NCBI GenBank assembly: GCA_023230525.1
Contig: JALNXE010000090.1
Span: forward strand, 1 to 18,079
DNA: 18,079 nt
DNA from: Desulfobulbaceae bacterium
Lineage (GTDB): Bacteria > Desulfobacterota > Desulfobulbia > Desulfobulbales > SURF-16
Direction of reading: 5' to 3'
Both the position numbers and the translations under genes were made by a program. This document shows, one piece after another, positions 1 to 7,037 of the stretch. Numbering within the stretch: position 1 is the stretch's first letter; each line of letters begins with the position of its first letter. Below the pieces are notes generated by a model. It did not search any database. It saw only the letters and a list, made by a program, of their open reading frames with translations, and had not been told where the DNA came from.

Positions 1-358
1 ACTTGATACCGTCGACCTTATTGCCGATCATCCTGGTGACGATCTCATACATCATCTGGTTTTCCGCCATCTTGACCATCTCTTCATCCAGATCAACGGG
101 CCGTTTTTCCTTGGAAAACTCCAGACTCTCACTGGCCGCCACCGGGTCAAGATCAATATGCTTCGGGTTGGTCCTGGTCAGTGTTCCCCGGTTAAGCTTG
201 GCTGTTTCCATCGCCTTTTCAAAAGAAAAATCCTGCATGGTGTAGCCGGGGGTCTCCATATTGGCAATATTCGACTGGATAAGCCCCTGCCGCTCATAAC
301 GGAGATCCAGGGCCTTCTCCATAAAGCCCAGGCCGCCGAACAGTTTATTAATAGGCAT
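1..358 (-). CDS. flgB: Flagellar basal-body rod protein FlgB (5' part, runs off window)
   Basis: FlgB is a proximal-rod subunit of the flagellar basal body, exported by the flagellar type III apparatus. The 119 visible residues begin MPINKLFGGLGFMEKALDLR and contain the rod-family signature SNIANMETPGYT (about residues 29-40), followed by a segment typical of FlgB that includes MAENQMMYE. The family is usually about 130-140 residues, so only a short C-terminal piece lies beyond position 1. The ATG at 358 is preceded by a strong ribosome binding site (GGAGGAG, then AAATT, then ATG). A sigma-54 promoter-like element lies about 45 bp upstream. In related genomes flgC and fliE usually follow, and they would lie outside this window. 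The identification is firm; only the 3' end is missing. Confidence 0.93.
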   Translation of the reverse strand, partial: MPINKLFGGLGFMEKALDLRYERQGLIQSNIANMETPGYTMQDFSFEKAMETAKLNRGTLTRTNPKHIDLDPVAASESLEFSKEKRPVDLDEEMVKMAENQMMYEIVTRMIGNKVDGIK

Positions 359-402
359 AATTTTCTCCTCCATCGCAAAATGGTTCTTATTCTAAAAAAT
401 AA

Positions 403-418
403 AGCAAATAACATGCCC
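403..418 (-). promoter_or_regulatory. Predicted sigma-54 (-24/-12) promoter of the flgB operon
   Basis: Read on the minus strand, the element is GGGCATG-TTAT-TTGCT. It keeps the GG (417-416) and GC (405-404) dinucleotides at the required 10-base spacing and matches most of the consensus TGGCACG-N4-TTGCW. The start site would fall near 392, leaving a leader of about 34 nt before the flgB ATG and its strong Shine-Dalgarno. Two sigma-54 activators are encoded immediately upstream on the same strand, which fits. It was found by eye and has no experimental support. Confidence 0.7.
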
Positions 419-505
419 GCATACAGCAAAGTTTTCCGGATGTGGATTTCAGTGAATAAACAGGAAGAAAAAAAGGAAAAAAGAGGTAACGAAAACACAA
501 AAAAA

Positions 506-1936
506 TCAGTCAATTAACCCCTGGGTACGGTATTCATGGAGTTTGTTGCGCAGGGTGCGCACGCTGATGCCCAGCATCTTGGCCGCATGGGTTCGATTAT
601 CGTCAGTTTTTTGAAGGGCCTGCATGATCATTTGACGCTCGACATCCCGCAGACTGGTCATGCCGCCATTCTCTTCGCCCCCCGGCGAAGATGGGCATAT
701 TCCCGTTGCCGGGGGGCAGGATGGCGAAAGATCAAGACCTGCGCCGTCGGTTTCCTCGTCCCAGAAGTCCCATGGTTCCAGCTCTTCGCTTAACGAGAGC
801 AGCACTGCCCGCTCCACCAGGTTTTCCATCTCCCGGATATTGCCGGCCCAGCCATAGTCGGCAAAACGCCGAAAGGAGTCCTTTGACATTTTTTTGACAT
901 CCTTGCCGTATTGCCGGGAAAACCTCTCGATAAAATATTCGGCCAGCCGTTCGATATCCTCTTTTCTTTCCCGTAAGGGGGGCAGGGTCAACGGAATGAC
1001 ATTCAAACGATAATAGAGATCCTGCCGGAATTCCCCGTTCTTGACCGATTCCTCCAGGTTTCTGTTGGTCGTGGCCACCACATGCACATCCACCTTTACC
1101 GGGGATCTGCCGCCAAGCCGGTCAACCTCTTCTTCCTGCAGAACACGCAGCAGCTTGGCCTGCAGATGCAGAGGGATCTCCGCGATCTCATCAAGCAGGA
1201 GCGTGCCGCCGTCAGCCAGCTCGAATTTGCCTTTTTTGGCATAAATCGCCCCGGTGAAGGCCCCCTTTTCATGGCCGAACAGCTCGCTTTCCAGCAGCCC
1301 TTCGGGCAAGGCCGCGCAGTTCAGGGCCACAAACGGGCCTTCCCGGCGGTTGCTCTCCTCATGGATATAACGGGCGATCATCTCCTTGCCGGTCCCGGAT
1401 TCTCCGAGAATCAGCACCGTGGCCTTGCTGGATGCGACACTTTTCGCCTTCTGCAAAACCCTGGCAAGTTTCTGATCCGAGCCGACAATAATCTTTTTCT
1501 TACCACCCAAGGCGCCTTGATTATTGTCCCTGGCCGGCCCCGCGGCCCCTTCTTTTTTCGGCAGGCCTGCGCTAAAGGCCCGGCGGGCGATTTCCACAAT
1601 AATGTCAACGGGAAAGGGCTTGAGCAGATAATCAAAGGCACCGAGCTTCATGGCCGAGACCGCGGTTTCCACCGTGGCATGCCCGGTTATGATGACCACA
1701 GGCAGATCCGGCCGGTTGGCATGAATACGCCGGAGAAGCTCCAAGCCGCCCATTCCCGGCATGTTGATATCGGTGATGACCAGATCAGCCGGATTTTTTT
1801 CAAATATATCGAGGGCCATGATGCCGTTTTCGGCAACGCTGACCCCGTGGCCCTGACGGTTGAACGCCTCGTACAGGACCATGCGCAACTCACGGTCGTC
1901 ATCTACGATGAGAATTTTCCGCAACTTATCAGTCAT
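506..1936 (-). CDS. NtrC-family sigma-54-dependent response regulator (FleR/FlrC/AtoC type)
   Basis: This is a three-domain two-component activator of 476 residues. The receiver domain (about 5-120) has the acidic pair D12/D13, the phospho-acceptor D56 (LVITDINMPGMGG), T84 and K106. The AAA+ domain (about 150-390) has Walker A GESGTGKE (178-185), an intact GAFTGA loop (225-230) that contacts sigma-54, and Walker B LLLDE ending at D249/E250. The C-terminus (about 433-476) is a Fis-type helix-turn-helix (NRTHAAKMLGISVRTLRNKL). Phosphorylation by a histidine kinase should drive ATP-dependent opening of sigma-54 promoters. No kinase gene is in the window. Because flgB follows 147 bp downstream with a sigma-54 promoter, a FleR/FlrC-like role in mid or late flagellar gene control is the best inference. 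The ATG has no clear Shine-Dalgarno. Confidence 0.88.
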   Translation of the reverse strand: MTDKLRKILIVDDDRELRMVLYEAFNRQGHGVSVAENGIMALDIFEKNPADLVITDINMPGMGGLELLRRIHANRPDLPVVIITGHATVETAVSAMKLGAFDYLLKPFPVDIIVEIARRAFSAGLPKKEGAAGPARDNNQGALGGKKKIIVGSDQKLARVLQKAKSVASSKATVLILGESGTGKEMIARYIHEESNRREGPFVALNCAALPEGLLESELFGHEKGAFTGAIYAKKGKFELADGGTLLLDEIAEIPLHLQAKLLRVLQEEEVDRLGGRSPVKVDVHVVATTNRNLEESVKNGEFRQDLYYRLNVIPLTLPPLRERKEDIERLAEYFIERFSRQYGKDVKKMSKDSFRRFADYGWAGNIREMENLVERAVLLSLSEELEPWDFWDEETDGAGLDLSPSCPPATGICPSSPGGEENGGMTSLRDVERQMIMQALQKTDDNRTHAAKMLGISVRTLRNKLHEYRTQGLID

Positions 1937-1957
1937 TGTGGCTTATTGAATATCCGC

Positions 1958-1979
1958 TGATTGGATGATTGGATGATGG
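1958..1979. repeat. Short tandem repeat upstream of the response-regulator gene
   Basis: The octamer TGATTGGA occurs twice head to tail (1958-1965 and 1966-1973), followed by a partial third copy (TGATGG, 1974-1979). It sits 20-45 bp upstream of the response-regulator ATG, inside the 89-bp gap that follows the TPR gene. It could be an operator or simple slippage. The rest of the gap shows no convincing promoter or terminator. Confidence 0.5.
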
Positions 1980-2025
1980 TACATTAAACATGCAACCATG
2001 TAACAAATCAACTCCGCAACCAATT

Positions 2026-4143
2026 TTAATTTTTCATAACCGCTTCCGTCTCAACCATGGCCTTGTCAATATTTTCCTGGGTCAACCGCTGCTGCGCCAG
2101 TTTTTTGACCAAAGCGTTCGCCCCTGCCGCCGCTTTGCGGAAATAAACCATGGACTCATCCCTTTTACCCAGCAGCAACAGGACATCGCCCAGGTTGAGC
2201 TGGAGCAGCTGCGCTGCTTCGTTATTCTGCGGCATGTTCTCGGCCAGCGCGGCAAGGTATGCCACCCTGGCCTTTTCCAGATTATTATCCTTGCGGTATC
2301 TTTCCGCCAGTTTCCCGTACCAGTATTGCAGCTCCTGGGGGGGCAGCCAGTTTTCCGTCCGGAATGTGTCCAGGATTGCCGCCTTGTCCAGGATTTCATC
2401 CAGCCCAAAAAGCAGTCGCAGATAATCCGTAGCGTATTGCCGTTTCTTTTCGGCAAAGGTTGGCTTTTCAACAGCCATTTGATAAAATTTCAAGGCATCC
2501 TTGCTGCGATTCTGCCTCTCCCGCAAATGGCCGGAGAGAGCACAAACCTCCCCCATCGCCGCATCTCCCGCATACATCTTGCGCAGGTACTTGAGCAGCC
2601 GCTGGGCGGATTTGAGATCATTATCTTCCAGATAGGTCTGGGCGCGATGGATGTAGAGATCCAGCTGCTCCTCATCGGTCAGCCCAAGGGCCATTGCCCG
2701 GTAATAGATCAGGCTGGCCTGCCGGTATAGCCCCATCTCCTCCAGGGCCCGGCCGGCCAGAAAGAGCAGGGTCGCCCGCCCGTAAAGTTCCACATAGGGA
2801 TATTCTTCCTCGTATACCGCATAGACCGCGGCAAACTTCTTCTCCTCAAAAAGCTTGCCCATGCGCAGGGCCAGGATCTGCCCCATGATATCCACGATCT
2901 CCTTCTTCTCCGCCGGCACTGTTTCGTAACGGAGGTAGGCCTTGCCCATGGCATAAGCCTGATCGTACTCTTTTCTCTGCCAGTATCTCCGCACCAGCTC
3001 AAAGCGGGCATCCTGACTGGCAGGGTCTTGATACTGCAGGTCAAGAACGTCCTGAAAAGGTTTGTCTCCTTCCGGCGAAACAGGCTCCTCCTTTTGGTCA
3101 ACCGGCTTCGTCTCGGGGTTTGCGGCTCCCTCCTGGGCCAAGCGCATCCTGCTCAGGACCGCCGGCCGGCCATCCTTTTCGCCTTCCTCCACAACCTGCT
3201 GATAAAATTTCTTGGCCATTTGCGGGTAGCCATCGGCCCGATAACTTTCTGCCAGTTCGTACAAGGTGTCGGGCCGTGAGGCGCGGTCCCCGGATATGTT
3301 CAGATACTGCAGCAGATCTTTACGGCCCTCCTGGGAATTCCCCACCCGCAGATTGGCAATCCCTTTATTATGCAGCAATTCCGGATCATCCTCATAAAAT
3401 AAAGGTTTCGTCTTAAGAATTTTCAGATAAACGGCACGGGCCTCCTGGTATTTCCCCCTGGCAAAATCAATATGGGCCAGGCCTGCCTGGCCGCGCAATC
3501 TATCAACCTCATCACCGACTTGCCCGAGCTCCCGGTAAGTTTCGGCCGCCTCCGCCAGGCGCCCGATCTTGAGCAGGATGCGCGCCTTCATGTACAGGGC
3601 CGCATTGGCCCGCGGCGAATCAGTAAAACGATTGATAAAAAGGCCGAAATAGGTAAGGGATTCCCGATAGTAGCGCATCTGAAAATAGGCGTCAGCCACC
3701 CCATAATAGGCATCTGACAGATGGACCGACTGCGGATAATCTGTGGTAAAGGAACGAAACAGCTCCGCAACTTTCCCCCAGTCAGCGCCCGGCCGATCCA
3801 GGGAAAGCTCCCGCTCGAGATTTGCCGCCTTCCATAAAGCCTCCTCCGCCCGGGGTGAATCGGGATATTGCCGGTAATACTGTAAAAAATTATCAGCCGC
3901 ATCCCGGTCCTTGCCGGTCTGAAAATCCTTGCCGGCCTTCTGCCACAAATTTTCCTCCCGCAGCTGCAACTGCTCCTGCAGGATCTCCTCCTCACTTTTA
4001 TCGGCAGCCCGCGCCACCTTGGAAAAAGAAGAAAAAAAACAGCCAAGGGCCAGCAGCAGGGACAGGGAAACAAAAAAAGAAAAAGCAGAGGGCTTTTTCC
4101 CCGGGCAAGAAGCAGGATGATTAATCTTCTTTTTCAATTCCAT
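2026..4143 (-). CDS. Secreted tetratricopeptide-repeat protein
   Basis: The product is 705 residues. It has a basic N-terminus, a hydrophobic stretch (about 20-40) and a likely signal peptidase I site after VARA (residue 46), so it is predicted to be periplasmic or envelope-attached. A cysteine at 35 follows LALG, but the order is not a good lipobox. The mature part is helical TPR-like repeats of the BamD/CpoB kind (for example FLQYYRQYPDSPRAEEALWK, and a similar stretch containing NRFTDSPRANAALYMKA). A Pro/Glu-rich linker (about 340-362) splits the repeats into two blocks. The start overlaps the end of the upstream activator gene by 23 bp, and it has no clear Shine-Dalgarno, so translation is probably coupled. 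TPR proteins are scaffolds. A role in flagellar or envelope assembly is suggested only by position between two flagellar-type regulators. Confidence 0.8.
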   Translation of the reverse strand: MELKKKINHPASCPGKKPSAFSFFVSLSLLLALGCFFSSFSKVARAADKSEEEILQEQLQLREENLWQKAGKDFQTGKDRDAADNFLQYYRQYPDSPRAEEALWKAANLERELSLDRPGADWGKVAELFRSFTTDYPQSVHLSDAYYGVADAYFQMRYYRESLTYFGLFINRFTDSPRANAALYMKARILLKIGRLAEAAETYRELGQVGDEVDRLRGQAGLAHIDFARGKYQEARAVYLKILKTKPLFYEDDPELLHNKGIANLRVGNSQEGRKDLLQYLNISGDRASRPDTLYELAESYRADGYPQMAKKFYQQVVEEGEKDGRPAVLSRMRLAQEGAANPETKPVDQKEEPVSPEGDKPFQDVLDLQYQDPASQDARFELVRRYWQRKEYDQAYAMGKAYLRYETVPAEKKEIVDIMGQILALRMGKLFEEKKFAAVYAVYEEEYPYVELYGRATLLFLAGRALEEMGLYRQASLIYYRAMALGLTDEEQLDLYIHRAQTYLEDNDLKSAQRLLKYLRKMYAGDAAMGEVCALSGHLRERQNRSKDALKFYQMAVEKPTFAEKKRQYATDYLRLLFGLDEILDKAAILDTFRTENWLPPQELQYWYGKLAERYRKDNNLEKARVAYLAALAENMPQNNEAAQLLQLNLGDVLLLLGKRDESMVYFRKAAAGANALVKKLAQQRLTQENIDKAMVETEAVMKN

Positions 4144-5182
4144 ACCGTTTCATTTTTTCCAGCAAGGTGGTCCGGTTAACATTGAGCAGTTTGGCTGCCC
4201 GGTTTTTCACCCAGTTTGTCTGCTCCATGGCCTGGACAATCAAACGTTTTTCAAATTCAGCCACCTGCTCACTCAGACAGAAGCCCTGCCGGGGGATCTC
4301 ACCGCTATGTTCTACCCGGCGCTCCGGTTTGAGAAGCCGTGAGGGTAAATCTTCACAATCAATGAACTCTCCATGGCTGAGAAGAACCATCCTTTCCACG
4401 ACATTTTCCAGTTCACGCACATTCCCCGGCCAGGGATACTGGAACAGATGGGCCATGGCCTCCCGGGATATGCCCGTGATCGCCTTTTTCTTGGATCTGT
4501 TGAATTTTTCGATAAAGTAGTCCACCAGCAAGGGGATATCGGTAACCCTGTCGCGCAGGCAGGGCACCTTGATGGGAATGACCGTCAACCGGTAATAAAG
4601 ATCCTCCCGAAAGCGTCCTTTGGCAACCTCTTCTTCAAGCTCCTTGTTGGTGGCCGCGATGACCCGGAAATCGGATATGATGGTTTTGGTGCCGCCGATC
4701 CGCTCAAACTGCTTTTCCTGCAGCACCCGCAGCAGTTTCACCTGCAGCATGGGACTCATCTCCGCCACCTCATCAAGAAAAACCGTGCCCCCGTCAGCCA
4801 GCTCAAAACGGCCCAGGCGGGTGCGGATGGCATGGGTAAAAGCCCCTTTCTCATGCCCGAACAGCTCACTTTCCAGCAACTCTGCGGGGATCGCCCCGCA
4901 ATTTACCGGAACAAAGGGGCCGTTTTTTCTCTCACTACCATAATGAAGTGCCTGGGCAATAAGTTCTTTTCCCGTACCGCTCTCCCCCTGGATGAGTACC
5001 GTGGTATTGGTGTTGCGCACCCTTTCTATGATATCGAAAACATCGCGCAGAATCTTGCTCTGCCCGATAATCCGCGGATAAAATGAGGTTAGGGGGGTGT
5101 CCTTTGAGTTATTTTCTTCGGGAAGAGATTCGTCCAAGGGGTACTCGCTTGTTGAATAGATTAATTTGAAATAAATTTTCAA
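4121..5182 (-). CDS. FleQ/FlrA-like sigma-54 activator lacking a receiver domain, with variant GAFTHA loop
   Basis: This is an enhancer-binding protein of 353 residues, much shorter than FleQ (about 490) because only about 35 residues precede the AAA+ domain. Walker A is GESGTGKE (66-73) and Walker B is FLDE (135-138). The sigma-54 contact loop reads GAFTHA (113-118) instead of GAFTGA. The C-terminal Fis-type helix-turn-helix (NRAAKLLNVNRTTLLEKMKRYG, split here by residue 332) closely resembles the FleQ/FlrA tail, which supports a flagellar master-regulator role. Without a receiver, control is probably by expression level, by partner proteins or by ligand binding to the AAA+ domain. The longest frame starts with TTG at 5182 and has no Shine-Dalgarno; a second TTG at codon 16 (5137) is possible. 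The gene is followed by the overlapping TPR gene. Family assignment is firm; the exact target is inferred. Confidence 0.85.
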   Translation of the reverse strand: MKIYFKLIYSTSEYPLDESLPEENNSKDTPLTSFYPRIIGQSKILRDVFDIIERVRNTNTTVLIQGESGTGKELIAQALHYGSERKNGPFVPVNCGAIPAELLESELFGHEKGAFTHAIRTRLGRFELADGGTVFLDEVAEMSPMLQVKLLRVLQEKQFERIGGTKTIISDFRVIAATNKELEEEVAKGRFREDLYYRLTVIPIKVPCLRDRVTDIPLLVDYFIEKFNRSKKKAITGISREAMAHLFQYPWPGNVRELENVVERMVLLSHGEFIDCEDLPSRLLKPERRVEHSGEIPRQGFCLSEQVAEFEKRLIVQAMEQTNWVKNRAAKLLNVNRTTLLEKMKRYGIEKED

Positions 5183-5197
5183 TTATTACGTACTTTT

Positions 5198-5227
5198 GGT
5201 ATACAATATACAGGAAAAAGGTGTCAA
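5198..5227 (-). promoter_or_regulatory. Predicted sigma-70 promoter of the FleQ-like gene
   Basis: On the minus strand there is a perfect -35 TTGACA (5227-5222), an 18-bp spacer and a -10 TATACC (5203-5198). The start site would fall near 5191, only about 9 nt before the TTG at 5182. The mRNA would then be almost leaderless unless translation begins at the later TTG. The 104-bp divergent region shared with ftsE is AT-rich, and no clear plus-strand promoter was seen in it. Confidence 0.55.
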
Positions 5228-5286
5228 TTTTTTTTAAAAACAGTTTAAAGTAATTCAACTTTTACTTTTTGGGCAAAAACTCGAAC

Positions 5287-5985
5287 ATGTTAGAAACTCT
5301 TAACGAATCCCTTCCCCCCCATGATCATCCCGGGCTGGTGGAAATCGTCAAAGTAACGAAAATTTATCCTCCCGATGTCGTGGCCTTGAAAAACGTATCG
5401 CTTCGTGCTGAAAAGGGGGAACTGATATTTCTCACCGGCCCCAGCGGTGCAGGCAAAACCACCCTGCTCAAACTTCTCTGCCGGCAGGAAATCCCCACCA
5501 AGGGGCTGATCGAGATTGACGGCAACGATTTAAACACCCTGTCGGACAACGCCATCCAGAAACTGCGGCAGCGCATCGGCGTTGCCTACCAGGATTTCAA
5601 ACTCCTGCCCCGGCTGTCGGTTTTTCAAAACATCGCCATGCCGATGGAGGTCCAATTCAAAAGTCTGAAGGAGATACGCCACCGCGTCACCGAACTGCTG
5701 GCCAAACTGGGCCTCAGCGCAAAACTGAACAAGCCGGCCGGCAAACTTTCCCGGGGCGAACAACAGCGGATCGCCATTGCCAGGGCCGCAGCCAACTCTC
5801 CGCTGCTGCTGCTGGCCGACGAACCAACGGGCAATCTGGATGCAGGCACGACCGGCCTGGTTATGGATCTTTTCCGGGAACTCAATGACAACGGATCAAC
5901 CATTATCATCGCCACCCATGATGAATCAATCTATCAAGGAACCAACCACCGGAAATTCGAGCTGCAGCAAGGGGAATTATTCTAA
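5287..5985 (+). CDS. ftsE: Cell-division ABC transporter ATP-binding protein FtsE
   Basis: FtsE is the cytoplasmic ATPase of the FtsEX complex, which joins the divisome and drives periplasmic peptidoglycan amidase activation. Numbered from this start, Walker A is GPSGAGKT (51-58), the Q-loop is YQDFKLLP, the ABC signature reads LSRGEQQR (154-161), Walker B is LLLLADEPTGNLD (D178/E179) and the switch is THDES (H211). Length is 232 residues, against about 222-230 for the family. The signature is normally LSGGEQQR, so the first glycine is replaced by arginine. The ATG at 5287 is preferred over an in-frame TTG at 5269, but neither has a good ribosome binding site. ftsX follows after an unusually long 143-bp gap containing a hairpin. 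Confidence 0.9.
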   Translation: MLETLNESLPPHDHPGLVEIVKVTKIYPPDVVALKNVSLRAEKGELIFLTGPSGAGKTTLLKLLCRQEIPTKGLIEIDGNDLNTLSDNAIQKLRQRIGVAYQDFKLLPRLSVFQNIAMPMEVQFKSLKEIRHRVTELLAKLGLSAKLNKPAGKLSRGEQQRIAIARAAANSPLLLLADEPTGNLDAGTTGLVMDLFRELNDNGSTIIIATHDESIYQGTNHRKFELQQGELF

Positions 5986-6032
5986 GCCGTTGCAAAAACT
6001 GTAATATCCACCGTGATCGGCCCTAAGGGGAG

Positions 6033-6071
6033 GTAACGAAATAGCCGGAAACATCATGGCTATTTCGTAAC
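6033..6071. repeat. Inverted repeat / hairpin between ftsE and ftsX
   Basis: Arms GTAACGAAATAGCC (6033-6046) and GGCTATTTCGTAAC (6058-6071) pair at 13 of 14 positions around an 11-nt loop. A further G4 (6027-6030) can pair with part of the C8 run (6073-6080). No T-run follows, so it is not a standard terminator. It could be an mRNA-processing or attenuation element, or a single copy of a small dispersed palindromic repeat. The rest of the 5986-6128 gap shows nothing else clear. Confidence 0.75.
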
Positions 6072-6128
6072 GCCCCCCCCACCCACCGGTGATGCTGACT
6101 CAAGACGGCTCACATTTCGAGGCATACC

Positions 6129-7016
6129 ATGCGATTTTTTTTATTTATCTTCACCCAGACCCTGCGAAACATCTGTCACTCCTGGGGCGTGCAGCTCATG
6201 ACCCTGCTGACCGTCACCCTCTCCGTGCTGATCTTCTCGTTTTTTTACCTGATCTACACCAATATGCTGCAGGCGGGTGAAAAAATCGGGGAAGAACTGC
6301 GGCTCACCGTTTATCTGGATGCACAACTAAGCCCGGCGGGGCAGGAAGAATTCATAAAAAAAGTCAACAGTTTCGGCAAAGTGGAAAAGATCATCTTCAT
6401 CACCCCGGAACAGGCCTTTCAACGGCTGACCAAACAGCTCGGCAGCGACAGCGATGTCCTGGCCGACCTCAGTCCCGCCTTTCTTCCCTACTCGGCGGAA
6501 ATCTATCCCCATAAAGACCTCCGCAATCTCAGCAGGATCAAGGAATTTTCCGATTACCTGACAAACCTGCCGGGTACCCAGAAAGTCCAGTACGGCCAGG
6601 CCTGGGTGGAACGGTTCGGACATTTTATCAAGCTGCTGCGCTTTATCGTCATCATCAGCGGCACCCTGCTCATTCTCACCACCATGTTCATGGTCTCCTA
6701 TACCCTGCGGCTGACCCTTTACGCCCGCCAGGATGAACTGAAGGTCCTCAGATATCTGGGTGCCACCAACAGTTACATAAAAGGTCCGGTCCTGATTGAG
6801 GGCTTTGCCCTTGGCCTGTTCGGCTCGGGCCTTGGTCTTGCTGCCCTCTTTTTTCTCTTTCAATGGATCAAGCATCACTTCAGCAGTGCCGGCTTCCTGG
6901 GTCTGTTCGAGTTACGTTTCCTGCCCATGTCCGACAGCGCCATTATTCTGCTGGGCAGCATCATGCTCTGCACTCTGGGCAGCCTGCTTTCCATCCGCAG
7001 ACTCCTGAAAAAATAG
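6129..7016 (+). CDS. ftsX: Cell-division protein FtsX (membrane subunit of FtsEX)
   Basis: FtsX is the inner-membrane partner of FtsE, and its large periplasmic loop binds and activates an EnvC-type adaptor. The 295-residue protein has the expected layout. A cytoplasmic N-terminus is followed by TM1 (about 22-45), a periplasmic domain (about 50-165), and three more membrane segments (about 172-195, 222-245 and 268-288), ending in the basic tail SIRRLLKK. The family motif region RQDELKVLRYLGATNSYI lies between TM2 and TM3. The ATG is preceded by CGAGGC about 7 nt upstream. The gene sits between ftsE and a periplasmic coiled-coil/LytM gene that starts 21 bp after its stop, the usual order for an FtsEX adaptor operon. 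Confidence 0.93.
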   Translation: MRFFLFIFTQTLRNICHSWGVQLMTLLTVTLSVLIFSFFYLIYTNMLQAGEKIGEELRLTVYLDAQLSPAGQEEFIKKVNSFGKVEKIIFITPEQAFQRLTKQLGSDSDVLADLSPAFLPYSAEIYPHKDLRNLSRIKEFSDYLTNLPGTQKVQYGQAWVERFGHFIKLLRFIVIISGTLLILTTMFMVSYTLRLTLYARQDELKVLRYLGATNSYIKGPVLIEGFALGLFGSGLGLAALFFLFQWIKHHFSSAGFLGLFELRFLPMSDSAIILLGSIMLCTLGSLLSIRRLLKK

Positions 7017-7037
7017 GCAAGGCGCGCCGCAACGATT

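Noticed and set aside
482..494. GAGGTAACGAAA shared with the left side of the ftsE-ftsX hairpin (6031-6041 region).
   Set aside because: A 12-base match is expected several times by chance in 18 kb, and there is no inverted partner at this site.
1082..1960. Long plus-strand frame (292 residues) opposite the response-regulator gene, and similar long frames opposite the TPR, panB and ruvA genes.
   Set aside because: They are shadows of strongly conserved minus-strand genes, with no family motifs and no ribosome binding sites.
4021..4143. TPR protein as a lipoprotein (cysteine 35 after LALG).
   Set aside because: The residues before the cysteine do not follow the lipobox order, and a good signal peptidase I site (VARA) lies 11 residues later.
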